A stretch of DNA of 5,147 nt from Armatimonadota bacterium (GCA_003516955.1 DPBN01000342.1:1-5147), one strand, 5' to 3'; positions 1 to 5,147 are shown, counted from the stretch's first letter. Numbers and translations: made by a program. The notes: generated from the letters alone by a model not told the origin.

Positions 1-132
1 CCCGCGCCGAAGGATGCCGACCACCACCAGGTCCTCCAAGCCCTTGTTGGCCTCGAGGATCTCGTGCGCCATCCTGCCCAGGGTGCGCCTCATGTCGTTG
101 GCGTCCAGAACGACGGTGGCCATCCCGGTCAT
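1..132 (-). CDS. pyrR: PyrR, N-terminal part (pyr operon regulator / uracil phosphoribosyltransferase), cut by the left edge
   Basis: The leftward reading frame gives MTGMATVVLDANDMRRTLGR, then AHEILEANKGLEDLVVVGILRRG. This matches the start of PyrR: a strand ending in LD, a helix with RR and R-x-AHEI, an E-x-NKG turn, then the VVVGI strand with the R-x-G that begins the phosphoribosyltransferase core. PyrR binds pyr mRNA in many bacteria and attenuates pyrimidine biosynthesis in response to UMP, and often has weak uracil phosphoribosyltransferase activity. Only about 44 of the usual 175-185 residues are present, so the PRPP loop lies outside the window. Two in-frame ATGs are possible (132 and 123); neither has a clear Shine-Dalgarno sequence, and both fit the family length. 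It starts 35 nt after the DUF503 stop, so it is probably co-transcribed with the two genes upstream. Other phosphoribosyltransferases are less likely because of the AHEI...NKG start. Confidence 0.85.
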   Translation of the reverse strand, partial: MTGMATVVLDANDMRRTLGRMAHEILEANKGLEDLVVVGILRRG

Positions 133-167
133 TATGGCGGTACGCGGCGGGCGGAGTCCATTCGGTC

Positions 168-458
168 TCATCGCAGCTGGATCGTCTCCCGGCTGACGCC
201 GGCCACCTCGAGGTCCGGCCGCTCCTCGATCCACCGCAGCACCGCGTCCATCTCGGCCTCGGCGTGGGCGGGCGAGCCGCTGACGACCGCGATCCCGATC
301 TCGGCCCGGCGCAACAGGTCCAAGTCGCCGACCTCGGCCACGCTCGCCCCGAAACGGCGTCGGGCGGCGTCAATCAGGCCCCGCACCACCCTGCGCTTGT
401 CCTTCAGGGACCCGCTGCCGGGGATGCGGAGCTCGACCAGCGCCGCCTCGACGGTCAT
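168..458 (-). CDS. DUF503 family protein (YlxP-like)
   Basis: This is a 96-residue protein. Its features match the DUF503/YlxP family: a first strand EAALVELRIPG, the signature SLKDKRRVV (residues 17-25), an RRRFGASVAEVG segment (33-44), a second signature LLRRAEIGIAVVSG (48-61), and a C-terminal helix DAVLRWIEERPDLEV followed by a final strand. The family is small (about 90-100 residues), cytoplasmic and ferredoxin-like in predicted fold. It is often encoded beside rbfA, nusA or infB, and its molecular role is not settled; a link to ribosome maturation is inferred from context. Here the neighbours are unusual: it starts 13 nt after the sugar isomerase stop and ends 35 nt before pyrR. The ATG at 458 is chosen because an upstream extension to 575 would only read through the isomerase gene in another frame and adds no family sequence. 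No strong ribosome binding site is visible. Confidence 0.88.
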   Translation of the reverse strand: MTVEAALVELRIPGSGSLKDKRRVVRGLIDAARRRFGASVAEVGDLDLLRRAEIGIAVVSGSPAHAEAEMDAVLRWIEERPDLEVAGVSRETIQLR

Positions 459-471
459 GGACGCGTCCGGG

Positions 472-1230
472 TTACTTGCCCATCTTGCGGAGGTTCTGCA
501 GGCACCGCTCGACGGCCTCGATCGGCGGGCCCTGCTCCTCGCTCTCGTGCTCCACGACGTACCACTCCACGCCACCGACCTTCTCGGCGGCCTCGAACAC
601 CTTCTCCCAGGGGATGTCGCCCTCGCCGACCACGGCCTTGCCGTGCCCGCCCTTGTACTCCTTCAGGTGAACCGACTTCGCGCGGCCGGGAACCTCCAGG
701 ATCGGCTGCACGGCGTCCGCGCCGCCGTCCACGCCGTTCGCGGTGTCGTACTGCATCACGAACTCGGAGGGGGTGTTCTCCGCGATCAGCTGCCAGGCGG
801 ACTTGCCGCCGTCCAGCGGCTTCATGTCGCCCGCGTGGGCGTGGAAGCCAAGGCACAGCCCCTCGGCGGCCAGCTTCTTCGTCAGCTCAGTGAGCTTCTT
901 GCAGGTCTCCTTGGTCGAGGCCTCGGTGTTGCGCATCTCCTCCGGAATCCAGGGGATGATGACGAACTTGGTGTCGAGAACCTTGTGCAGGCGGACGGTC
1001 TCCGCGAAGTTCTCGTCGTCCAAGGCGTGGATCGGCGTGTGCGTGCCGGCGCACTTCAGGCCGACCTCGTCCAGCACCGCCTTGATGGCCTCGGGCGTAT
1101 GGCCGTGGTAGCCGGCGAACTCCACGCCGTCGTATCCCATCTTCGCGACCTTGCGGATGGTGCCGAGGAGGTCTTGGGCGCAGTCGTTGCGCACGGAGTA
1201 GAGCTGCAGGGCAATCGGGATGCGTGCCAT
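472..1230 (-). CDS. Sugar phosphate isomerase/epimerase (AP-endonuclease-2-like TIM barrel)
   Basis: This 252-residue cytoplasmic protein has the xylose-isomerase-like TIM-barrel pattern of the IolE/hydroxypyruvate-isomerase superfamily. It opens IALQLYSVRND (strand 1), then GYDGVEFAGY with E37, CAGTHTP with H64, LGFHAHAGD with H130 and H132, MQYDTANG with D162, VHLKEYKGG with H188, a VGEGDIPW loop (201-208), and YVVEHES with E227 and H228. In this superfamily, acidic and His residues at the strand ends bind a divalent metal and catalyse aldose-ketose isomerisation, epimerisation or related reactions on sugars, inositols or their phosphates. The length is normal for single-domain members and no signal peptide is seen. 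The substrate cannot be read from sequence. It is the first gene of a leftward unit with DUF503 and pyrR. A -10-like TAACAT lies 6 nt before the ATG, so the transcript may lack a leader. A role in the apiose-type pathway encoded nearby is possible but unsupported, because the two operons are separate. Confidence 0.85.
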   Translation of the reverse strand: MARIPIALQLYSVRNDCAQDLLGTIRKVAKMGYDGVEFAGYHGHTPEAIKAVLDEVGLKCAGTHTPIHALDDENFAETVRLHKVLDTKFVIIPWIPEEMRNTEASTKETCKKLTELTKKLAAEGLCLGFHAHAGDMKPLDGGKSAWQLIAENTPSEFVMQYDTANGVDGGADAVQPILEVPGRAKSVHLKEYKGGHGKAVVGEGDIPWEKVFEAAEKVGGVEWYVVEHESEEQGPPIEAVERCLQNLRKMGK

Positions 1231-1236
1231 GCGCGG

Positions 1237-1266
1237 ATGTTAGCACCGGGCGCTGTGGGACTACAA
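1237..1266 (-). promoter_or_regulatory. Candidate promoter for the sugar isomerase unit, leaderless type
   Basis: Reading leftward, TTGTAG (1266-1261) is followed after 18 nt by TAACAT (1242-1237), then 6 nt and the ATG at 1230. The -10-like box matches TATAAT at four of six bases; the -35 is weak. The start of transcription would fall at or next to the start codon, and no Shine-Dalgarno is present, which is the usual pattern for leaderless genes. It is assigned by eye only. Confidence 0.45.
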
Positions 1267-1267
1267 T
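1240..1267 (+). promoter_or_regulatory. Candidate promoter for the MFS transporter, interlocked with the divergent promoter
   Basis: TTAGCA (1240-1245, four of six matches to TTGACA) is followed by a 16-nt spacer and TACAAT (1262-1267, five of six matches to TATAAT). An in-frame GTG begins 5 nt after the -10 box, so transcription would start about at the start codon. The -35 overlaps the -10 of the opposite promoter, and the -10 overlaps the opposite -35. Polymerase binding in the two directions should be mutually exclusive. Confidence 0.5.
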
Positions 1268-1272
1268 GGTGC

Positions 1273-2445
1273 GTGCACACGCGCGCAGGGGATTGGCGGA
1301 ACGTTCGGTTGATGGGCTGGACCAGCTTCTTCGCCGACGTGAGCAGCGAGATGGCCTATCCGGCCATCCCCCTGTTCCTCAAGAACGCGCTCCGCGCGCC
1401 GGTCGCGGCCCTCGGTTGGACCGAAGGCACCGCCCAGCTGATCATCGGCCTCATGGCGTTCCTCTCCGGCCGACGCAGCGACCGAACGGGCCGGCGAACC
1501 GTGTGGATCAGGATCGGCTACCTGCTGGCGGCCATCGGCAAGCCGATGCTCGCGCTGGCGCACGTGTGGACGGTGGTGCTCGGCGCACGGTCGGTGGACC
1601 GGATCGGCAAGGGACTGCGGACGGCCTCCCGCGACGCGCTCCTCGCCGACAGCGCGCCCCCGGGGGAGGCAGGCAAGGCGTTCGGCCTCCAGAGGGCGAT
1701 GGACAACGCCGGCGCCCTGGTGGGGGCATCGCTGGCGGTCGTTCTGCTGGCGCTCCTGCCCGACGGCTACCGGGCCATCTTCCTGCTGGCCTTCGTGCCG
1801 GGCATGGTGGCCGTCGCGCTCACGTTCGGCCTGAGGGAGCTTCCTCCGACTCCGAACCAGATCGCCGGGGTCAAGGTCGGCATTCCCCGCTCCAAGCCGT
1901 TCTGGTGGGCGATCGGTCTGGTGGCGTTCTTCGAGCTGGGGAACAGCAGCGACGCTTTCCTCCTGCTGCGCGCGAACGACCTCGGGCTGGCGTCGTCCGC
2001 GACCGCCGGAGCCTACCTGGTCTACTGCCTCGTCGCGGCGGCGAGCAGCTATCGCCTCTCCGGCCTGTCGGACCGCATCGGCCGTGCGCCGCTCATCGTC
2101 GGCGGGTGGCTCGCCTACGGCGCCGTGTACGTCGGCATGGCCTTCGCGAGCTCCGTGGCCGTGTGGCCGCTCTTGGCGCTCTACGGGCTGTACTTCGGGG
2201 CGACCGACGGGGTGGCCAAGGCGCTGGTGCGGGACGCCACCGACCCAGAGCACCGGGGCCAAGCGATGGGTCTGTTGGCGCTGGTGCGGGGATGCACGCT
2301 CTTCGCAGGCAACCTGGTGGCGGGCTATCTGTGGGACCACGCCGGCCACGCCGCGCCGTTCCTGTTCGGCGCCGGCGTCGCAGGTCTGGCTTCGGTCGCG
2401 CTCCTGATCGCTTGGAAGGCGGGCAAGCTGCCCGCGCTGAGCTAG
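1273..2445 (+). CDS. MFS transporter, 12-TM type, substrate unknown
   Basis: This 390-residue inner-membrane protein belongs to the major facilitator superfamily. The first segment contains GWTSFFADVSSEMAYPAIPL (15-34), a hallmark of a large uncharacterised MFS subfamily. The motif-A loop GRRSDRTGRR (66-75) follows the second hydrophobic stretch, and DRIGKGLRTASRDALLAD (109-126) is the subfamily signature in the third to fourth helices. The second half repeats the pattern, with GNSSDAFLLLRA (223-234), a second motif A, SGLSDRIGRAP (263-273), and FGATDGVAKALV (308-319). Long hydrophobic runs at about 81-105, 146-186, 211-234, 243-262, 273-316, 334-352 and 360-381 fit 12 helices. The GTG at 1273 is preferred because homologues have about 10 residues before the first helix and a -10 box lies just upstream. 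ATG 1312 would cut into helix 1; ATG 1237 would start upstream of the -10 box. The substrate cannot be inferred, though members are often annotated as drug or metabolite exporters. It is transcribed apart from its neighbours. Confidence 0.9.
   Translation: MHTRAGDWRNVRLMGWTSFFADVSSEMAYPAIPLFLKNALRAPVAALGWTEGTAQLIIGLMAFLSGRRSDRTGRRTVWIRIGYLLAAIGKPMLALAHVWTVVLGARSVDRIGKGLRTASRDALLADSAPPGEAGKAFGLQRAMDNAGALVGASLAVVLLALLPDGYRAIFLLAFVPGMVAVALTFGLRELPPTPNQIAGVKVGIPRSKPFWWAIGLVAFFELGNSSDAFLLLRANDLGLASSATAGAYLVYCLVAAASSYRLSGLSDRIGRAPLIVGGWLAYGAVYVGMAFASSVAVWPLLALYGLYFGATDGVAKALVRDATDPEHRGQAMGLLALVRGCTLFAGNLVAGYLWDHAGHAAPFLFGAGVAGLASVALLIAWKAGKLPALS
2419..2435. other. Short perfect hairpin at the convergent gene ends
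   Basis: GCGGGCA (2419-2425), a 3-nt spacer and TGCCCGC (2429-2435) form a 7-bp perfect inverted repeat inside the last codons of the MFS gene, 7 nt before the shared stop site. The converging genes leave no intergenic space, so a bidirectional terminator would have to sit inside coding sequence. No T-tract follows on either strand, so an intrinsic terminator is not supported; an RNA 3'-end stabilising hairpin is possible. Confidence 0.3.
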
Positions 2446-2843
2446 GCGGCGCGGGCGATGGCGCCGAGCTTGCAGTCCACGTTCTTGATGTGGCTCACCA
2501 GCCAGTCTCCCAGCCGGTTCTTCAGCTCGATGGTGAGGGACGGGCTGGCTCCCTCGCGCTGGTAGCGGGCGACCAGCTCGGCGACGGTCTTGCGGAACTC
2601 CGCGTGCGCCCGGACGTTCGCCTTCTGCTCGGGGCAGTCCAGCCGCGCGAAGGCGGCCTCCTCGTGCCGGAAGTGCTCGTCGACGTAGCGCCCGAGGAAG
2701 GAGAGGATGGGTTGGATCTCATCCTTGCCGCGCGCCTGCTTCATGGCTTCGAGCAGGCGGTTCACCTGCTGGATCAGCTGCTTGTGCTCGGCGTCCACGG
2801 AGGGGTTGCCGGTCGAGAGGGAGTCGCTCCACGCGTAGGCCAT
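2442..2843 (-). CDS. Single-domain bacteriohemerythrin, one ligand position altered
   Basis: This 133-residue cytoplasmic four-helix-bundle protein of the hemerythrin family would bind O2 at a diiron site. Known roles of such proteins include oxygen sensing, storage or delivery, and iron handling. The start AYAWSDSLSTGNPSVDAEHKQL matches the family N-terminus (W-x-D...G...D-x-EH). Aligning by eye to the seven canonical ligands gives H20 (DAEHKQL), H57 and E61 (DEHFRHEEAAF), H80 (AHAEF), H118 (WLVSHIK) and D123 (NVDCKLG). The position four residues before H80, normally His in an HxxxH motif, is N76; the codon reads AAC. The usual Tyr-Pro before it is C70-P71. The ATG at 2843 fits the family start exactly; a longer frame upstream only reads the opposite strand of the next gene. 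Its stop overlaps that of the converging transporter. A 5-bp hairpin lies about 10 nt before the ATG, and no strong ribosome binding site is seen. Confidence 0.9.
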   Translation of the reverse strand: MAYAWSDSLSTGNPSVDAEHKQLIQQVNRLLEAMKQARGKDEIQPILSFLGRYVDEHFRHEEAAFARLDCPEQKANVRAHAEFRKTVAELVARYQREGASPSLTIELKNRLGDWLVSHIKNVDCKLGAIARAA

Positions 2844-2954
2844 AGCCCAGTTTCGGCAGAGACGGTGCCGTTCTTGAGGCAGCCCGCGCAAGAAGCCATG
2901 CCCCGCCGCCGGCCGTTGGTGGTAATTTGGGGGCGAAGGGGGATTGTTCCGAAA
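2844..2954. promoter_or_regulatory. Divergent intergenic region between hemerythrin and the lactonase operon
   Basis: These 111 bp should hold the promoters for both outward-facing genes. They contain two inverted repeats: CGGCA-N7-TGCCG (2854-2870), which would form a hairpin in the hemerythrin leader, and TTCTTG-N12-CAAGAA (2871-2894), shaped like a regulator operator. TAATTT at 2923-2928 is a possible rightward -10 box with no convincing -35. A purine-rich AAGGGGGA (2936-2943) is a loosely spaced candidate ribosome binding site, about 11 nt from the GTG at 2955. No strong sigma-70 promoter is evident in the leftward direction. Confidence 0.4.
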
Positions 2955-4469
2955 GTGCCGGATCCGATTCTGTTCCGACGTGGGGATTGGTCGTTCGAGT
3001 TCGACCCTGGGACGGGATTCATCCGCCGGCTCCGGTTCGGCCGGGAGCAGCTGCTGCTGGCGCTGTACTGCGCGGTCCGCGGCACCGACTGGAGCACGTT
3101 CCCGTTCCGCGCGCGCGACTACAAGGCTTCCGGGGAGGGTTGCTCCTGGGTGTCCGAGTCGGTGGGCGCGCCGTTCCGATGGACGACGAAGGCGGCCCTC
3201 ACGGACGCCGGATTCGAGTACGAGGTGGAGGGCGAGGCGCTCGAGGAGTTCCAGACTTGCCGAACCGGCGTGTGCGTTCTGCATCCGATGGAGGTGGCCG
3301 GCTGCCCAGCCACCGCGGTCCACACCGACGGCACGACGGAGGACAAGCCCTTCCCGACGCACGTCAGCCCGCACCAGCCGTTCGTGGACCTGAGGGAGAT
3401 CCACTACCGCGGCCGACACGGGCACCGGGTGGAGGTCGCCTTCGACGGAGAGGTGTTCGAGATGGAGGATCAGCGCAACTGGTCCGACGCCTCGTTCAAG
3501 ACGTACTGCCGCCCGCTCGGCTCGGGCCGACCTTACACGTTGGCCAAAGGCCAACGGCTGAGGCACGCGGTGAAGGTGCGCTGCGCGGGCGACCCGGCTA
3601 TGGAGCGGATGCCGCTGGGGCTCTTCGGCAAGCTCCCGCGGCTGAGCGTTCTTCTGGACGGCCTGCCGGACCAGCAGATTCCGGCGATCGCGGCCCTGGG
3701 TCAGAAGCGCGCCGCCACGTCGGACCCGAAGGCCGTCGCCGCGGCCAAACGGAGCGGAGTCTCGCTGGATCTGCTCGTGCCGCTGGCGGGCGCCTCAGCC
3801 GCTCCGGTCATCGAGGCTCCCACGACCGATTCGATCCTTTGGGTCGTGTCGGACGGGTGGAGCCCTGCCGCCGAGCAGGCGCTCGCCGCCGTGCGCAAAA
3901 CCTGGGGGGCGGCCGGTTGGCAGCTGGGGCTGACCACGTCCCAGAACTTCACCGAGCTGAACCGCGCCCGGCCCGTAGACTCGAAGGCGGACTGGATCGG
4001 CTTCGCCGCCAGCCCCCAGATCCACGCCTTCGACGACTGGTCGATCGTGGAGAACGCGGCGACGTTCGCCCCGATCGGCGAGACGGCGCGGATGTTCGCC
4101 GGAGGCGCGCGCCTGTGCGCCGGGCCGATCCGGTTCGAGTCCCCCTATCGGCCGCAAGACCCGAGGGCGGCGGCAAGCCTGGGAGGCCTCTACACCCTGC
4201 TCGCGCTCGCCGCCACCGCCGTGGGTCGGTTCGACGCCGTGATTCTGGGCAAGGCCTCGCTGCTGACCGACGCCGCGTCGCAGGCGGGCGAGGTTCTCCG
4301 GACGGTCGCGGCGAGCGGGGCCACTCAGGTGGAGTGGAGGAGGGCCGAGGGCTCCGAGACGATCGCGCTCAAGGGAGGCCGCGCGTCGCTGCTGTGGCGG
4401 GTCAACCCCGAACCGCGGTCTCAACAGGGCATCGGCAAGTTCGGCTATAGGATGGAGGCGCTGCGGTGA
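2955..4469 (+). CDS. D-apionate lactonase (ApnL) family protein, compact and divergent
   Basis: This 504-residue protein has no signal peptide. Features I recognise from the ApnL family are an N-terminal beta-rich region opening DPILFRRGDWSFEFDPGTGF and LYCAVRGTDWST (38-48), the LHPMEVAG loop (109-116), EMEDQRNWSDASFKTYCRPL (169-188), NFTELNRARP (331-340) and SPQIHAFDDWSIVEN (353-367). ApnL hydrolyses D-apionolactone to D-apionate in D-apiose catabolism. The next gene overlaps by 4 bases and resembles D-apiose dehydrogenase, which supports a lactone substrate. Odd points: the central barrel region between about 228 and 395 is short, Ser replaces expected Asp and Asn at 329 and 353, and the C-terminal part lacks the Glu-containing strand I expect. 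The activity may thus differ or be lost. The GTG at 2955 gives the family-like start; ATG 2898 in the same frame would add 19 residues rich in Arg with no family match. A very different TIM-barrel hydrolase is the alternative. Confidence 0.72.
   Translation: MPDPILFRRGDWSFEFDPGTGFIRRLRFGREQLLLALYCAVRGTDWSTFPFRARDYKASGEGCSWVSESVGAPFRWTTKAALTDAGFEYEVEGEALEEFQTCRTGVCVLHPMEVAGCPATAVHTDGTTEDKPFPTHVSPHQPFVDLREIHYRGRHGHRVEVAFDGEVFEMEDQRNWSDASFKTYCRPLGSGRPYTLAKGQRLRHAVKVRCAGDPAMERMPLGLFGKLPRLSVLLDGLPDQQIPAIAALGQKRAATSDPKAVAAAKRSGVSLDLLVPLAGASAAPVIEAPTTDSILWVVSDGWSPAAEQALAAVRKTWGAAGWQLGLTTSQNFTELNRARPVDSKADWIGFAASPQIHAFDDWSIVENAATFAPIGETARMFAGGARLCAGPIRFESPYRPQDPRAAASLGGLYTLLALAATAVGRFDAVILGKASLLTDAASQAGEVLRTVAASGATQVEWRRAEGSETIALKGGRASLLWRVNPEPRSQQGIGKFGYRMEALR
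3538..3556. repeat. Intragenic 8-bp perfect inverted repeat
   Basis: CGTTGGCC (3538-3545), a 3-nt AAA loop and GGCCAACG (3549-3556) form a tight perfect hairpin inside the lactonase-like gene, over codons for T195 to R201. There is no T-tract after it. It may be chance or an mRNA structure; no function can be assigned. Confidence 0.5.
4454..4458 (+). promoter_or_regulatory. Shine-Dalgarno that fixes the GTG start of the dehydrogenase
   Basis: GGAGG at 4454-4458 lies 7 nt before the GTG at 4466 and inside the end of the lactonase gene. It is the clearest ribosome binding site in the window. With the GTGA stop-start overlap it indicates translational coupling of the two genes. Confidence 0.85.
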
Positions 4470-5147
4470 GGGTCGCTTTGACGGGATGCGGCTTCTGGTC
4501 GCGGTTCCAGATCGCAGGATGGCGCGAGATCGGCGTGCCGGTGGTGGCCGTGCACAGCCGCAACCCGGAGCGGGTGCGCGCCACCGCCGAGCGCTTCGGG
4601 ATCGATCGGGCCTACACCGATCTCAACCGGATGGTGGCCGACGGCGGCTTCGACGTGCTGGACGTGTGCAGCGACGTTCCCGGCCACTTGCCGGCGGTGC
4701 TGCTGGCCGCCCAGGCCGGACTGCCCGTGATCTGCCAGAAGCCGCTCTCCGACAAACCCGAGGAGGTGGCGCGGATGGCCGAGGCCTGCCGCTCGGCCGG
4801 CATCTGGTGGGCCGTCCACGAGAACTGGCGCTTCCAGCGGCCATTCCGGGTGATGCGCGGCTGGATTGACGGCGGGGAGATCGGCGCGGTGTACCGGGTT
4901 CGCCTGACGTTCCTGCAGTCGTTCCCCGTGTTCGACAACCAACCCCAGCTCAAGGAGGCCGAGCGTTTCATCCTGTCGGACTTGGGCACCCACCTGCTGG
5001 ACACCGCGCGGTACCTCGGGGGCGAGGTGGACCGCCTGTTCTGCCTCGCCGCCCGCGTGCGGCCCGACGTGCGCGGCGAGGACTCGGCCTCGGTTCTCCT
5101 TCGGTTCGAGAGTGGCGCGCACGGGTACTTGGAGATGACCTACGCCG
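4466..5147 (+). CDS. Gfo/Idh/MocA family oxidoreductase, D-apiose dehydrogenase (ApsD)-like, cut by the right edge
   Basis: The 227 visible residues cover the NAD(P)-binding Rossmann domain and much of the substrate domain. VRVALTGCGFWSRFQIAGW is strand 1 with the Gly-rich loop, FDVLDVCSDVPGHLPAVL (62-79) is the dinucleotide-site segment, and VICQKPLSDKP (88-98) holds the catalytic Lys K92 in a QKP version of the usual EKP. HENWRFQRPFR (118-128) follows, then SFPVFDNQPQLKEAERFILSD (152-172) and DLGTHLLDTARYLGG (172-186) with the expected catalytic-site D172 and H176. The CQKP, HEN-aromatic-R-x-Q and GERF/AERF-I-x-DLG-x-H combination resembles D-apiose dehydrogenase, which oxidises D-apiose to D-apionolactone with NAD+. 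The start GTG overlaps the lactonase-like stop, so the two products probably act on one pathway. About 100-150 C-terminal residues are missing. A related aldose or lactone dehydrogenase of the same family is the main alternative. Confidence 0.85.
   Translation, partial: MRVALTGCGFWSRFQIAGWREIGVPVVAVHSRNPERVRATAERFGIDRAYTDLNRMVADGGFDVLDVCSDVPGHLPAVLLAAQAGLPVICQKPLSDKPEEVARMAEACRSAGIWWAVHENWRFQRPFRVMRGWIDGGEIGAVYRVRLTFLQSFPVFDNQPQLKEAERFILSDLGTHLLDTARYLGGEVDRLFCLAARVRPDVRGEDSASVLLRFESGAHGYLEMTYA

Noticed and set aside
64..1236. A long rightward open frame running across the isomerase region into the transporter frame
   Set aside because: It is the opposite-strand shadow of the isomerase and DUF503 genes, which have clear family motifs. 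Its translation is low-complexity and has no recognisable domain until the transporter begins.
1261..2349. Leftward open frame antisense to the MFS transporter
   Set aside because: Its composition (Arg, Gln, Glu, Pro, His rich, no hydrophobic core) is typical of an antisense shadow in high-GC DNA.
2419..2435. Intrinsic bidirectional terminator
   Set aside because: The 7-bp hairpin lacks a T-tract on both strands, so it is listed only as a hairpin.
1224..2954. Rightward frame upstream of and continuous with the lactonase-like gene
   Set aside because: The part before 2955 is Arg/Gly/Pro/Ala-rich and overlaps the transporter and hemerythrin in other frames. High GC simply removes stops, so there is no giant fusion protein.
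2844..3566. N-terminal extension of the leftward hemerythrin frame over the lactonase gene
   Set aside because: The family start MAYAWSD fits the ATG at 2843. The extension is antisense to a gene with strong motifs and has no domain of its own.
2927..4450. Second rightward frame overlapping the lactonase-like gene
   Set aside because: It is Arg/Gly-rich and starts at a TTG with no ribosome site. The competing frame carries recognisable motifs and is coupled to the dehydrogenase.

Overview
The window is a GC-rich bacterial chromosome segment packed with genes on both strands. It holds seven genes, two of them cut by the window edges, and intergenic gaps no longer than about 110 bases. There is no rRNA, tRNA, CRISPR array, insertion sequence or phage gene. 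GTG starts are used for three genes. The mix of a hemerythrin, an AP-endonuclease-2-fold sugar isomerase and a D-apiose-type gene pair would suit a free-living heterotroph that uses plant polysaccharides. An Armatimonadota/Fimbriimonadia-like source is my best guess, but it rests on protein flavour only and is weak.

Layout. Positions 1-1230 are a leftward block: a sugar phosphate isomerase/epimerase-like TIM-barrel protein, then a DUF503 (YlxP-like) small protein, then the N-terminus of PyrR running off the left edge. Positions 1273-2445 hold a rightward 12-TM-type MFS transporter. A 42-bp spacer separates it from the isomerase and appears to carry two interlocked divergent promoters whose -10 boxes lie only 5-6 nt from the start codons, which suggests leaderless transcripts. 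The transporter converges on a leftward single-domain bacteriohemerythrin (2442-2843); both genes end in one palindromic CTAG, so their stop codons overlap. After a 111-bp divergent spacer comes a rightward operon (2955 to the right edge): a D-apionate lactonase (ApnL)-family protein overlapping by 4 bases (GTGA) with a Gfo/Idh/MocA oxidoreductase that resembles D-apiose dehydrogenase (ApsD).

How they fit together. In the known D-apiose pathway, ApsD oxidises D-apiose to D-apionolactone and ApnL opens the lactone to D-apionate. The coupled pair here could therefore be the first two steps of apiose use, or a variant acting on another branched or aldose sugar. The lactonase-like protein is compact and seems to have lost several residues that I remember as conserved, so its reaction is an open question. 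The hemerythrin also departs from its family: one of the seven diiron-ligand positions is Asn instead of His. The remaining genes look like ordinary housekeeping or transport functions.
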